Virus record (IMG/VR): IMGVR_UViG_3300045960_000114
Coordinates: 1-64,000 of that record
Origin: a virus
DNA: 64,000 bases
Reading direction: 5' to 3' (one strand)
Shown: positions 32,040 through 41,379 of the stretch, in pieces
Numbering within the stretch: position 1 is the first letter of the stretch
Layout of the letters: each line of letters begins with the position of its first letter
Position numbers and translations under genes: made by a program
Notes under the pieces: generated by a model
The model's input: only the letters and a program-made list of their open reading frames with translations
Databases searched by the model: none
What the model was told of the DNA's origin: nothing

Positions 32040-32429
32040 ATGAACAAGCAGGCATTCGAGATGGGTCTGTGCGTTGGCTACGCTTCGGCGGTCATGCCGA
32101 CGAATGAGGCGTTCGAGAAGAGCGCGTCGATCACCGGTTTCAAGGCTGCCGACATCAAGCGCGCCTATGTTGAGAAGGTTGCGTCGCCGTGGCTGCCGCT
32201 GCTGGCTGGCGGCGCTGGGCTAGCGCTTGGCGCGAATGTCCTCCCGCGCATGTACCGCTGGGCGATGGGTGGCGACCCGCAGGCGAGCCCCGTGCAGAAC
32301 GAAGTCCAGATGGACCCGTTCCACCAGCAGCTGCGCCGGCAGACCATGTACAACCAGGGTCTGTCCCGCGACCTGCAGGCGGCGCGCGGTGCGTTCGCGC
32401 CGGCAGCGAACCCGTTTGGCCAGTCGTAA
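32040..32429 (+). CDS. Small virion-like protein, paralogue A
   Basis: A 129-residue protein; ATG 32040 follows AAGGGAGGACG. Residues 1-50 are unique (NKQAFEMGLCVGYASAVMP, EKSASITGF). Residues 50-129 are clearly homologous to the next gene: WLPLLAGGAGLALGANVLP, MGGDPQASPVQNEVQMDP, then YNQGLSRDLQAARGAFAP. The hydrophobic Gly-rich segment could be membrane-active. The pair is a tandem duplication right after the polymerase genes. Function unknown; possibly an internal or ejected head protein. Confidence 0.6.
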   Translation: MNKQAFEMGLCVGYASAVMPTNEAFEKSASITGFKAADIKRAYVEKVASPWLPLLAGGAGLALGANVLPRMYRWAMGGDPQASPVQNEVQMDPFHQQLRRQTMYNQGLSRDLQAARGAFAPAANPFGQS

Positions 32430-32464
32430 GCAGACCCACTCAGGCATCGATTTGAAGAGGAACG

Positions 32465-32749
32465 ATGATGAACAGTGCACGGGAATACCTGGTCAAATCG
32501 GCACTGGATAAGCAGGCGAAGGTGCCGTGGCTTCCCCTGCTTGCTGGTGGTGCGTTGGGCGCTTACGCGATCCCCAAGCTGTACAAGTACCTGATGGGTG
32601 GCGACCCGCAGGCGCCGGAAGTGCAGAATGAGGTCGACATGGATCCGGCACACCAGCAGATACGCCGGATGGCGCTGTACAACCAGTCGTTGTCACGTGA
32701 CCTGCAGGGTGCCAAGGGTGCATTCGGCGCTGCGCAGAGTCCGATGTAA
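32465..32749 (+). CDS. Small virion-like protein, paralogue B
   Basis: A 94-residue paralogue of the preceding gene (WLPLLAGGALGAYAIPKLYK, MGGDPQAPEVQNEVDMDP, YNQSLSRDLQGAKGAFGA). Its N-terminus NSAREYLVKSALDKQAKV replaces the longer one of its neighbour and matches the motif seen at 27917, 35101 and 52446. ATG at 32465 or 32468. A strong hairpin follows the gene, suggesting that transcription is reduced here. Confidence 0.6.
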   Translation: MMNSAREYLVKSALDKQAKVPWLPLLAGGALGAYAIPKLYKYLMGGDPQAPEVQNEVDMDPAHQQIRRMALYNQSLSRDLQGAKGAFGAAQSPM

Positions 32750-32761
32750 GAGATGTCAACT

Positions 32762-32789
32762 GGGCGGGAAGCTGTAACGCTTCCCGCCC
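32762..32789 (+). terminator. Strong intergenic hairpin
   Basis: A perfect 11-bp stem, GGGCGGGAAGC with GCTTCCCGCCC, and a 6-base loop (TGTAAC). Only a short T-run (GTGCCGTTT) follows, so it is a plausible but not classical rho-independent terminator or attenuator between the polymerase cluster and the next gene. Confidence 0.6.
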
Positions 32790-32828
32790 GTGCCGTTTGA
32801 GGTAAATGTCGGATACGGAGGATGCAGC

Positions 32829-35096
32829 ATGCCCGGACCCACCTCCTCGGATGCAAATTTTGAGGCAACCTTCGCGGACCTCGCATTTGCACGCCTTCGT
32901 GACAAGGCGCCCAGCCTGCTCGACTATCTTGTCGGCTTCCAGCTTGTTGACAAGAATGACGAGGAAACGCACGCCATCGGCGTGTTTGGTTTCAAGGTGG
33001 GTAAAGAATGGGTGTACTCGCCGGTGTTTTTCATCAACGGCGAACTGAAGGGTCACGAGCTCATGTACATCAAGGGCCAGGACTCCTTCGTCCCCATGAC
33101 TGAACAATGGGTCAACTACGTGTTGAACCGCAGACCGAAGATCCTCGGTGAGAAGGAGGATACTCCACGGCCTCGGCTAAACCTGCGCCAGCCGGACTTC
33201 GATCTGTTTGCCCGCGCCCCCTATATCGGTTCCAAGTACGCTTCGGCAAACAAGGGCCGCATGCGGGAATGGGTGCACGATTTCCTGGACGTGTTCTCCT
33301 CCGAGCCGTGGAGCGAGAAGTACGCCAGCCTCGACCTTCCACACATGCTTAAGCGGTTTGGCAAGAAGGCGGCCATGTCCCTGTTCGAGACGATGACTTC
33401 AGATGAGGATTTCTCCCGGGCCGTGCTGAAGTTCTACGACCCACGCGAGCTGATCGAGGCGACTAAGCAGGCCGACATCGACGAGGTGGCCAAGGAACAG
33501 CGTAAGGGCAAGTCTTCCCTGCCCAAGCCGATTGTCCTGACCCGTGGCGATGACCAGAGCAACATTCTGCTGGACCTAACAGAAAAGGAAAAGGAGCAGC
33601 TGGCAAAGGGTGAGTACGTCGTCCGCAACTACACCGACCCGAGCCTGATCAGCCGGGTGGTGAAGGTGCAGTTGCCTCTGACGCTTAATGGTCCGGACCG
33701 CTCCGGCTTCTTCGATGTGTTGACCAAGGGACTCGAGCCGCGCAAGGCACTGGTCATCGTGGACTCGGCTCCGATTGGGTACGCAGCCTACCGCGATCCT
33801 CGCGTGAGTGTGGTCGTCGACATGGAGACCAAGCAGTTCGGGAACTACGGCAAGTCCGACATCATGGTTGGGAAACATTACGGCCAGGATGAGTTCAGCA
33901 AGTGGTGGAAGGGGCTGCCCGCCGGTGACAGCCTGCAGCCGGGCGACGTTGGCGTGCTGATCAACGAGAAGGGTGAAGGCACCTGCGTATTCGAGGCCGA
34001 GAACTCCTCGACGCTTGGCGGACGGACTGAAGTGCGGGTCTACGGCAGGAATTCTCTTTCACCCGGCGCCACGGTGCGCAAGGAGCCCTATCGCCCGAGG
34101 TCGGACAGCGGCCAGTCGGACTCAGTCGAATCGCTCGTTTTCTGCGAAAAGGAAGGCGACAAGCTGATTCGAGTTGGTGAGAGCTTTTTCGTCCCGAAGG
34201 GCTTCAAGTTCTTCAAGATCGACAAGATGGCGCGCTCGAACTACCCGAGTTCAGTAGGAAAGAGCAAGGGGCCGAAGAATCTGACGCTTGGTACGGTCGA
34301 GGATGTACGCGACAGCCTCAAGATCGCTGCCGATAAGGGCGAGGGCGCGTTTATAGCGATGCGCACCGACGGTCTCCGATTCATCCCGGTCGTCAACGAC
34401 GAACAGGTCGGGTACATGCCGAAGGAGTCGGCATTCCGTTACTTGATCTACCGGCACGGAATGTCGGCGGATGATGCCCACATGCTCCTGAAGAGCGCTG
34501 CCGTGCGACAAAATGGCGAGACGTTCTTCATCAAATACAGCTGGGGCGAGCCGCCCCAGAGCGCCTGGTTCCCCGAACCGCTCACTGGAATGGAGTACGG
34601 CCTGAATGTGCCGATTCAGTACCCATCAATGACGGCGCAGAACCTGGGGCAGAACGACACCTCAGGTGCGCGTGATGCGTACCGACACCGCTGGGATGAT
34701 GACCTCAATCAGCCGTATCGAACGAGGTTCGTGGATCAGAACGTCAAGGATCAGGCCAGCGCCGCCTCCCAGCTTGGTCAGAAGGAAGTCCTTGATACGT
34801 CAGTGATTACTGGTTTGGTCAAGACGATGGACTCGGACAGCACAGTCGATGGGTACATCGGCGACCTGTTGCTGGCCCTGGATCGGCTTGGCCGAATCCT
34901 CTTCCTTTATTACTGGCACAACGACAAGTTCCGGGAACGGTACGGCAGCCAGGACATGTCCGAGCTGGAAGACAACCTCCGGAATGTTTTCAAGAACCTG
35001 GGCGAGCTGGCCCTGTTCCTGAAGCAGAAGACGGTTGAGCCGGACAAGGCTGATACCTCTGAGGCCAAGCTGACGGACGTCGTTTCAGGAGCTTAA
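32829..35096 (+). CDS. Large hypothetical head-region protein
   Basis: A 755-residue protein; ATG 32829 behind GGAGGATGCAGC. It has an alpha/beta N-terminal domain (LLDYLVGFQLVDKNDEETHA) and a helical stretch with FGKKAAMSLFE near residue 180. A beta-rich middle follows (GDVGVLINEKGEGTCVFEAE), and a helical C-terminus (SELEDNLRNVFKNLGELALF). I recognise no portal, terminase or protease motif. It is the first of a run of genes leading to the capsid protease and major capsid protein, so it is probably a structural or internal head protein. It is not obviously a portal. Confidence 0.5.
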   Translation: MPGPTSSDANFEATFADLAFARLRDKAPSLLDYLVGFQLVDKNDEETHAIGVFGFKVGKEWVYSPVFFINGELKGHELMYIKGQDSFVPMTEQWVNYVLNRRPKILGEKEDTPRPRLNLRQPDFDLFARAPYIGSKYASANKGRMREWVHDFLDVFSSEPWSEKYASLDLPHMLKRFGKKAAMSLFETMTSDEDFSRAVLKFYDPRELIEATKQADIDEVAKEQRKGKSSLPKPIVLTRGDDQSNILLDLTEKEKEQLAKGEYVVRNYTDPSLISRVVKVQLPLTLNGPDRSGFFDVLTKGLEPRKALVIVDSAPIGYAAYRDPRVSVVVDMETKQFGNYGKSDIMVGKHYGQDEFSKWWKGLPAGDSLQPGDVGVLINEKGEGTCVFEAENSSTLGGRTEVRVYGRNSLSPGATVRKEPYRPRSDSGQSDSVESLVFCEKEGDKLIRVGESFFVPKGFKFFKIDKMARSNYPSSVGKSKGPKNLTLGTVEDVRDSLKIAADKGEGAFIAMRTDGLRFIPVVNDEQVGYMPKESAFRYLIYRHGMSADDAHMLLKSAAVRQNGETFFIKYSWGEPPQSAWFPEPLTGMEYGLNVPIQYPSMTAQNLGQNDTSGARDAYRHRWDDDLNQPYRTRFVDQNVKDQASAASQLGQKEVLDTSVITGLVKTMDSDSTVDGYIGDLLLALDRLGRILFLYYWHNDKFRERYGSQDMSELEDNLRNVFKNLGELALFLKQKTVEPDKADTSEAKLTDVVSGA

Positions 35097-35100
35097 CCTC

Positions 35101-35583
35101 ATGAACAGTGTGCGCACTTACCTGATCAAGTTAGCCGCAGCTGATGACGGGCTGCCTGGCTTGAAGGAACTGAGTGAAAGCACGGGGATCGATTTTCCGG
35201 GTGATAAACCAGAGGATCGACGGGCGCGCTACTCCCTGATGGATCTCGGCGAGAAGGGTCCGCTGATGTCTCGCGAGGCTGTGAATGCATACCTCAGGAA
35301 GAATACACCAAAGTACACCCCAAAGAGTGACTGGATAGGTAGGGGCGCGCTTATCGGTGCTGTTGGGTTGCCGCTATTCCTTAAGCATAGAGAGCTGAGG
35401 AGAATGGCCAACTCGGCAAAGCCGAACCAAAATACCTTGAAACAGGTGCTACAGCTGGCGGGCATGGGGGCGATTGGTGGCGCCGGCGTTGGCGCGTACA
35501 AACGTTACACCAGCCAGCAAGAGACGACTGAGAAGGCCATTGACGAGTACAACAAGCTTCGGCTGAGCAAGATGTACAAGTGA
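35101..35583 (+). CDS. Hypothetical protein with MNSVRTYLIKLAA N-terminus
   Basis: A 160-residue protein that starts 4 bases after the upstream stop. It begins with the recurring motif MNSVRTYLIKLAA. Two hydrophobic Gly-rich segments (GRGALIGAVGLPLFLK near residue 80 and LAGMGAIGGAGVGAY near 120) may be membrane-inserting. No family is recognised. A candidate internal head or ejection protein because of its motif and position. Confidence 0.5.
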   Translation: MNSVRTYLIKLAAADDGLPGLKELSESTGIDFPGDKPEDRRARYSLMDLGEKGPLMSREAVNAYLRKNTPKYTPKSDWIGRGALIGAVGLPLFLKHRELRRMANSAKPNQNTLKQVLQLAGMGAIGGAGVGAYKRYTSQQETTEKAIDEYNKLRLSKMYK

Positions 35584-35590
35584 GCTAACC

Positions 35591-36448
35591 ATGGACGAGC
35601 TGGCCAGCCTGCCATCAGAAGACGCGCCGGATTGGCGTTGGGCCGTCGTCCGTGCCATGTACGACAATGGCGACCCGCCCACACGCAACCCGGATGAACA
35701 TCTCTTCAATCGCGGGCTGCGCTTCCTTCGCCGGATAAAGAAGGGGCGGATTGTTGATGTGCTGGCCGCGAAGCGGGAGTATCCTGATCTGTATACAGCG
35801 CACAACATGCACAACAACCCGGCAAGCGAGAAGTGGATCATAGAGGCGGGTCTTCTGACCAACGTCTCGACTGCCGAGCTGGGCAAGTACGTTGCGCAGC
35901 CTGAAGAGGTGATCACTGCCTACGCCACATACTTCTTTGATGTGAAGGCCAAGCTGGATTCACGCGGGTACATCATCAACCGAGTCTTGACACCGGCAAG
36001 CCAGAAGATGGGGATCAACCCCCAGGACCCCGACTTCTCTTACAAGTCGATGGCTTATGGGCTCGGTTGGGAAGGCTTCACTGAGTTCATTGACCGGCGC
36101 GGGATCAGCGACAAGCTGCGTGGCTTCCTGAATACTGACTTCAAGGACAGGTTGGTCAAGTTGGGCTGGATGGCGACGCACGTCGTGAGTCTGAACAACT
36201 TCACGGCCATACCAATCTTCGAGCAGGTGCTGAAGCTGATGGCAATGGAGCTTCAAGTGCGCAACGAGATGGGGGTCTCCAAGGACGAGAGTTTGGCACT
36301 CATGGGTGCGTTGCTTAACTCCTGCAAAGTGACTATACTTCCACATGGTTCGGATCTTTGTCTGGACGAACCGCGCGCGCTGGAGATGATTCACGAGGGG
36401 CAGCCAAAACTGAGTTACGGCGATCCCATTCCGATTGAGAGGAAGTAA
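35591..36448 (+). CDS. Hypothetical head-region protein
   Basis: A 285-residue, mostly helical soluble protein (DEHLFNRGLRFLRRIKKGRI; FKDRLVKLGWMATHVVSLNN). There is no transmembrane segment and no catalytic motif. It sits between small motif-bearing proteins and the 459-residue protein in the run leading to the capsid genes. A structural or assembly role is inferred only from position. Confidence 0.45.
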   Translation: MDELASLPSEDAPDWRWAVVRAMYDNGDPPTRNPDEHLFNRGLRFLRRIKKGRIVDVLAAKREYPDLYTAHNMHNNPASEKWIIEAGLLTNVSTAELGKYVAQPEEVITAYATYFFDVKAKLDSRGYIINRVLTPASQKMGINPQDPDFSYKSMAYGLGWEGFTEFIDRRGISDKLRGFLNTDFKDRLVKLGWMATHVVSLNNFTAIPIFEQVLKLMAMELQVRNEMGVSKDESLALMGALLNSCKVTILPHGSDLCLDEPRALEMIHEGQPKLSYGDPIPIERK

Positions 36449-36449
36449 C

Positions 36450-37829
36450 ATGGAAGAGCTGAGCAAACAGGATGAGTCTCGAATCCTGGGCGCGTTGGAG
36501 CGAGCCATCGTGATGGCCAACGATGGATCTCATCCTACCGAGGCCATCCAGAAGGTGGCAGAGGACGGCAAGTTCACGCCGCCGATGATCCAGCGCATGG
36601 TCGAAGCCTACAACGTCTCCAAGATGATCAACCATCTTGGGCACGTGAAGGGTGCTGCCCGCGCCGACACCTTCCCCATCGCCTCAGCTGAGAAGATCAT
36701 TGAGGCCATGTATCCATCAAACATGGTAGCGCCGTCGGTCAAGGTGGCCGCGACCTACGTGCCGGTGGAACTGCAATCAGAGAGACACAACTTCAACAAG
36801 GTAGCTAACAAGCTGTCGGATCTGATTGCGGACAGCGCGTTCAACAAGAAGGCTGAGCCGTACGCGCCAGATCCTCTGACTGCAGAGAAGCGCAAGTTCG
36901 CTCAGCTGTCGCAGTTGAAGAAGGCGGAGGACGAGGCGATGAGCCGTGTCCGGCGCCACTACTTCGAGTTGCTCGGATTGACCAAGCAGGCGGCATCTCA
37001 GTTCCGTTTTGTGGCTCACCGGTCATTCGCTGAAGTCGAGCAGGACATCGTGGCCGCGCATGGATCGATGGGCAAGATGGCGATGGACATGGTGTACAGC
37101 TGGGGCGGACTGACCGAGAAGCGCGCGAAGATCGACGAGGCGCACCGGGCATTTTTCAAACCAAACGAACACCCGTACCGCACGGTTCTGGCCATGATCA
37201 AGGAAAGCCAGGAGATGGCGCGTGCCGCCAGCGATGCGGCGAAAGCCAGCCTGGCATGTCGCGAGAGCGAGGCGCTGGTCGGTGTCCCGAAACGGATGAC
37301 GAAGGAAGCGGCAAGGCGTGAGTTGGACTCGATCCTGGGCGACGATTCGGATGAAGACGACTTCTCCAAGCAAGCGCTCGAGGACACCCCTCCGGTCCCG
37401 TTTGTTCATCCGAATGTGCTCGATTCGATGAAGAACATTGCCGGCATCGGGATGAGCATGTCTGGTGTCAGGCCGCGTCCGTACGAGGATGTTAAAGAGG
37501 ATGTTGTGCAGGAGATGGCGGATCCCGTGCATGAGACAAAAATGCAGGGTATTCGTACGCAGGCCATCCTGAACGACTTCATGTCCAACGATCCGGTGCT
37601 GTCCACGTACCCACCGCATGAGGTGGCCAAGGCGTACAACAGCGTGGCCGACCTGTCGCCCGGTGTTGCACAGCAGCCGGCGGTTCTGCGCGGCGTACTT
37701 CGCCGTATGATGCAGCAGGAAGGCGTGATCGAGCCGTTCGAGGCGCAGCAGCTAACGCAGGTGGATAGGCATCTGCGCGGCTCAAGCGGTAATGAGGGGC
37801 GCCAGTCGCCAACAGAGTCTTCGCGCTGA
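36450..37829 (+). CDS. Hypothetical helical head-region protein with repeated K-x-A elements
   Basis: A 459-residue protein; ATG 36450 is favoured over TTG 36435 because GAGAGGAAG precedes it. Mostly alpha-helical and charged. It contains several short elements of the form hydrophobic-x-K-x-A: FNKKAEP, LTKQAAS, MTKEAAR, FSKQALE. These resemble sites in other putative head proteins and could be processing sites for the capsid protease (hypothesis). No enzyme motif, and not clearly a portal. Confidence 0.45.
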   Translation: MEELSKQDESRILGALERAIVMANDGSHPTEAIQKVAEDGKFTPPMIQRMVEAYNVSKMINHLGHVKGAARADTFPIASAEKIIEAMYPSNMVAPSVKVAATYVPVELQSERHNFNKVANKLSDLIADSAFNKKAEPYAPDPLTAEKRKFAQLSQLKKAEDEAMSRVRRHYFELLGLTKQAASQFRFVAHRSFAEVEQDIVAAHGSMGKMAMDMVYSWGGLTEKRAKIDEAHRAFFKPNEHPYRTVLAMIKESQEMARAASDAAKASLACRESEALVGVPKRMTKEAARRELDSILGDDSDEDDFSKQALEDTPPVPFVHPNVLDSMKNIAGIGMSMSGVRPRPYEDVKEDVVQEMADPVHETKMQGIRTQAILNDFMSNDPVLSTYPPHEVAKAYNSVADLSPGVAQQPAVLRGVLRRMMQQEGVIEPFEAQQLTQVDRHLRGSSGNEGRQSPTESSR

Positions 37830-37884
37830 TTGGTGTTGCTTAGGCGTCGTCAGATAGTAAGGTTGTAATGGGAGATACAGTAGG

Positions 37885-38625
37885 ATGAACGACTTGGTTG
37901 ATACGCTGGCCGTACGTTGCGTTCTTACTAAAGAAGCGATGACGGGCGTCGGCGTCGATCAAGACCCCGAGACTCGCCGTCTTCGCAACCTGTTCGACCA
38001 GTCCGTTGCTCGTGAGCAGGCTTTGCGAAGGCATGCGCAGCGTATGCACGACATGGCGCAATCCGCCAGTCAGAGCGAGCCGAATGAGGTTGGCGACATC
38101 ATCGGGGAGTCCGCTGCCCGGCTTCTTCCTATTCCGCGCTCGCTGGGTGAGGCCGCGATCAGAACTCCAATCGTGGGTGCATCGGCGCTTGCCGGCAAGC
38201 AGCTGATGCAGACGCATACCAACTCAGACCTGAAACGATTGTTTTCCGGTAGAGGCAGTTTCAAGTGGGACCGGCCTAATCTTTCGGGGAAGAAGACCAA
38301 TCTTCCGATTCGTGGACTTGTTGGCGGGCTTGCTGGCGCGGCAATAGGATCGGTTGCCACGGGCATTCCTATGGCCATCATGCACGCGATCAAGAAGATG
38401 CAGGGTGGCGAGACGGCTTACGATGCGCGCGAGGTTGCGGAAGAAGTGCAGGGCAGGGCCGAAGCCGAGCAGGCTAAGCGCGAAGAGCTGCTGAATCAGA
38501 TCAAAGCACGCATTCCGCAGCCTGCGGCCAATGCGCCCGTAGGTAAGGCGGCTGAATCGAATACGCAAGCTGAAGCTCTGGTGGACAAGATAAAGAAACG
38601 GGTGGAGGAGCATCAGCATGCTTAA
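37885..38625 (+). CDS. Hypothetical protein with Gly-zipper membrane segment
   Basis: A 246-residue protein. Residues about 135-160 (LVGGLAGAAIGSVATGIPMA) form a Gly-zipper-type hydrophobic helix. The C-terminal part is a charged coiled coil (AEAEQAKREELLNQIKARIP). The N-terminal part includes LTKEAMTGVGVDQ. It overlaps the capsid protease gene by 8 bases. Position next to the protease suggests a head-associated protein, but no family is recognised. Confidence 0.5.
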   Translation: MNDLVDTLAVRCVLTKEAMTGVGVDQDPETRRLRNLFDQSVAREQALRRHAQRMHDMAQSASQSEPNEVGDIIGESAARLLPIPRSLGEAAIRTPIVGASALAGKQLMQTHTNSDLKRLFSGRGSFKWDRPNLSGKKTNLPIRGLVGGLAGAAIGSVATGIPMAIMHAIKKMQGGETAYDAREVAEEVQGRAEAEQAKREELLNQIKARIPQPAANAPVGKAAESNTQAEALVDKIKKRVEEHQHA

Positions 38626-40075
38626 GATCGTTCTCTCGGGCTCATTTGACTTCGGCATTCCGACGGCGGCGCTGGTTGACGTCCACCGGCGCGGACCTGA
38701 TTCGGTATGGATGCAGAAGCGCGCAGCTGTCTTGACCCGCGAGCTGGAAGGAATTCGCCCGGAGCCCGGCCATTCGCACCTTCATCTGATCTCCATGGGC
38801 GCGATGGAAGCCTACGGGTTCAACAGGAACGGTGACGGCTTTAACGAGAAGACCGGCAGCTTCGAGATTCCGGAGCCGAAAGCCGGCACGCCGAAGATCA
38901 TCAAGCTGGCTGGCGGGCTGATCGACTTCCACCCGACCTTCCTAAAGTACGGCCATGTCTTCAAGCACCACATCAACAAAGACCCGCAGCGCGCGATCGG
39001 CGAGATCAAGGCGGCTGCGTTCAACCCCGAGATGCGGCGCGGCGAGCTGATCATTAAGGTACCGCACGGGCGTGAGTGGGATGACGACCTTCAGAAGCTG
39101 GCCAGCGGCAAGGACATCGCGTTCTCGATGGCCTGCAAGGTGGCCTACGACATCTGCAGCATCTGCGGCAATCGCGCCAAGACCCGGGCTGATTACTGCG
39201 ACCATGCTGCGAACCACATGTCCGCGATCACCAAAGAGGGGCACCAGGTTGGTGTCATCAACGACGCCCCTTCTTTTTTTGATATCAGCAAGGTGATCAA
39301 GCCCGCTGACCGAATCGCCTTCTCGCTGTACAAGGCGGCATCCGCCACTGCAGAGATGAGCGGTGCGGCGCTGGCTGAGGAGATCGGTCTGCTGGAGCCC
39401 AAGATCTACATCCCGTCGACACCGCTATCCTTGCTCTACAAGGAAAAGTTGGCGGCTGTTCGCAAACTGGCTGACATGGAAAAAGAAGTCGAGACCAAAG
39501 CCAGGGGCAGCGACAACAAACACCTGTCTGATCTCGGGGCGGCGACCAAGACGGATGAATGTAGTGAGGAGTTACAGAAACTCAAGGGCTGCCCGCTGGC
39601 GCAGGTTTTGAGTTCGTTGCACGACGCGCGCATCTCCCTGTCGCTCCGGGACTTCTTCAAACTGGTATCGAATGAGTCGATACCGGAGGGGGATCTAGAG
39701 GACGCGGAAGGCATGCTTCCCGGCATGTTCAACCGCATGCTGTCGGATGGCTCGGCGGATGACGACGCGCGTGACTCCGCCTACGACGGCGTTTCAGGTT
39801 CGCTTCCCGAGCCAATCCGCGAGATGATCGAGAAGATGACCGGGTCGCATTCAATGAGTGGGAATCCCGCACGCATGCGCGTGAGGGTGATGATCATACG
39901 TGGGGTGAAACCGAAAGTACGCCAACTCGATACGAAGCAGGCTTCGTGGAATGAGAAAGCAGCGGAACTGGTCAGGGAATATGGCCGGTACCAACTTGCT
40001 TTCGCAGCCCGCGAACGCCAGAAGGACATGCCAAGTAACGAGTTGACAGTGCTCAGGAATTACCTTACATTTTAA
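38618..40075 (+). CDS. Prohead (capsid maturation) protease-like protein with zinc-knuckle
   Basis: A 485-residue protein. Residues about 50-190 follow the layout of phage prohead proteases: HSHLHLISMGAMEAYGFNRN, then HVFKHHINKDPQRAIGEIKA, KVPHGREWDD and GKDIAFSMACKVAYDICSIC. This gives a conserved H in the 'F-K-H-H' region and an S in the 'IAFSMACK' strand as candidate catalytic residues. CSICGN and YCDHAANHMS then form a Cys/His knuckle that I have seen in some large-phage proteases. It lies immediately before the scaffold-like and capsid genes, as expected. It should cleave scaffold and head proteins during maturation. Confidence 0.7.
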   Translation: MLKIVLSGSFDFGIPTAALVDVHRRGPDSVWMQKRAAVLTRELEGIRPEPGHSHLHLISMGAMEAYGFNRNGDGFNEKTGSFEIPEPKAGTPKIIKLAGGLIDFHPTFLKYGHVFKHHINKDPQRAIGEIKAAAFNPEMRRGELIIKVPHGREWDDDLQKLASGKDIAFSMACKVAYDICSICGNRAKTRADYCDHAANHMSAITKEGHQVGVINDAPSFFDISKVIKPADRIAFSLYKAASATAEMSGAALAEEIGLLEPKIYIPSTPLSLLYKEKLAAVRKLADMEKEVETKARGSDNKHLSDLGAATKTDECSEELQKLKGCPLAQVLSSLHDARISLSLRDFFKLVSNESIPEGDLEDAEGMLPGMFNRMLSDGSADDDARDSAYDGVSGSLPEPIREMIEKMTGSHSMSGNPARMRVRVMIIRGVKPKVRQLDTKQASWNEKAAELVREYGRYQLAFAARERQKDMPSNELTVLRNYLTF

Positions 40076-40115
40076 TGCCGGACAACGACCGGCTGGCCTT
40101 ACGGGAGGCAAACCA

Positions 40116-41342
40116 ATGGCTGATAAGAAACTCGGGAACGCGCTGGCCCTTCTGCAGACCTTCATCAAGGAGGCACAGAAGTCTGAACAGATGGCGAAGA
40201 AGGCCACTGACCCCAGCGAGCCCACATCACATCCTGTGATGAAGTCGGAAGACGGAACCCAGAAGGCGCAGGAAGGCGCCAAGGGCACTGAGCTCACCAG
40301 CGACATCCGCAAGGCGTACGGTGAGTCCGGCGTGACCGGCCAGCAGGACGCCGGCAGCGCTCCGAACAACAGTGAGAAGTCCATCGGCGAGATGAAGCCG
40401 TTGGCCTCGGATTCGATGGGCGGTAACGTCCAGCAGCCGAAGGCCACCAAGGACGCGCCTCCTGGCAAAGGTCCCGGTGACAATACCTTCTCGGAGAAGT
40501 ATTCCGAGCTGGCGAGCATCGGCAACCGGTTGCTCGGTTCGCTGAGCACGTTGGTCCAGCAGAAGCAGGCTGCCATGCCGCCGCAGCTTGCCGCCGCGTT
40601 GGGAAAGAAGGAAGCTCCCAAGGAGGCGCCTCACGCTGAGACGAAAGCCGAAGAAAAAAAAGAAGGACCGGCCCACGAGAAGACCGAGGGGCCGAAAGTA
40701 GAACAGGCTGAGCACAAGACGGCTGATGCGAAGATGGCCGCCGCTGAGCAGTATCCCGACGATGCGGCAGCCGGCTACATGGTTGCCCAGTCCCTCCTCG
40801 AAGAACTCAATCAGAACCAGATGCAGCAGAAGCAGGCTGCCGATCAGTTCGAAAACATCATCAAGACCGCACAGGCCGACGCTGAGCTGTACGCGAGTTT
40901 TGTCAGTGGGCTCACCAAGGGCGCAGAGTTCGGTCATTTCGCCCGCACGAAGGCTGCCGAAGGACTTCCGATGTCGGAGGAAGGCAGTGAGGGCGGCGAA
41001 GGCGCTGCGGACGCTGGCGGCATGCCGGAAGGTGCTGGCGGCGGTGGGCTCCCGCCCGAAATCATGGCGCAACTGGCTGGCGGTGGCGGCGGTGCCGGGC
41101 CGGAAGCCGGTAGTGCGGGTGGCGAAGGCGGCGGTGACAATGAAGCCGTCATCGACGAGCTGGCCCAGGCGCTGGATCAGGCTGGTGTGACCCCCGAAGA
41201 ACTGGCGCAGGCGATCGCCCAGTCGCAGGGCGGCGGCGAAGGCGGAGAAGGCGGCGCTGGTGGCCCCCCTCCCGAGATGGCCGGCAAGGCTGCTTCCGCG
41301 AGAGTCAAGATGGCCAATGCTCTGAAGAGCCTGGTGGCCTAA
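40116..41342 (+). CDS. Putative scaffolding protein
   Basis: A 408-residue acidic, Ala/Gly/Glu/Lys-rich protein. It has a charged helical first half (AEEKKEGPAHEKTEG) and a helical middle (AAGYMVAQSLLEELNQNQMQ). The C-terminal region is long and Gly-rich (GGGGGAGPEAGSAGGEGGG), then helical. It has two QQKQAA elements. Position between the protease and the capsid genes plus this composition is typical of head scaffolds. No sequence signature proves it. Confidence 0.55.
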   Translation: MADKKLGNALALLQTFIKEAQKSEQMAKKATDPSEPTSHPVMKSEDGTQKAQEGAKGTELTSDIRKAYGESGVTGQQDAGSAPNNSEKSIGEMKPLASDSMGGNVQQPKATKDAPPGKGPGDNTFSEKYSELASIGNRLLGSLSTLVQQKQAAMPPQLAAALGKKEAPKEAPHAETKAEEKKEGPAHEKTEGPKVEQAEHKTADAKMAAAEQYPDDAAAGYMVAQSLLEELNQNQMQQKQAADQFENIIKTAQADAELYASFVSGLTKGAEFGHFARTKAAEGLPMSEEGSEGGEGAADAGGMPEGAGGGGLPPEIMAQLAGGGGGAGPEAGSAGGEGGGDNEAVIDELAQALDQAGVTPEELAQAIAQSQGGGEGGEGGAGGPPPEMAGKAASARVKMANALKSLVA

Positions 41343-41379
41343 CGAATACCTAAACCTTCTCTGAGGAGGAGTGACAACG

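Noticed and set aside
32829-35096. Portal protein
   Set aside because: Its length and position invite the call, but I see no portal-like motif or typical helical wing and stem pattern, so it stays hypothetical.
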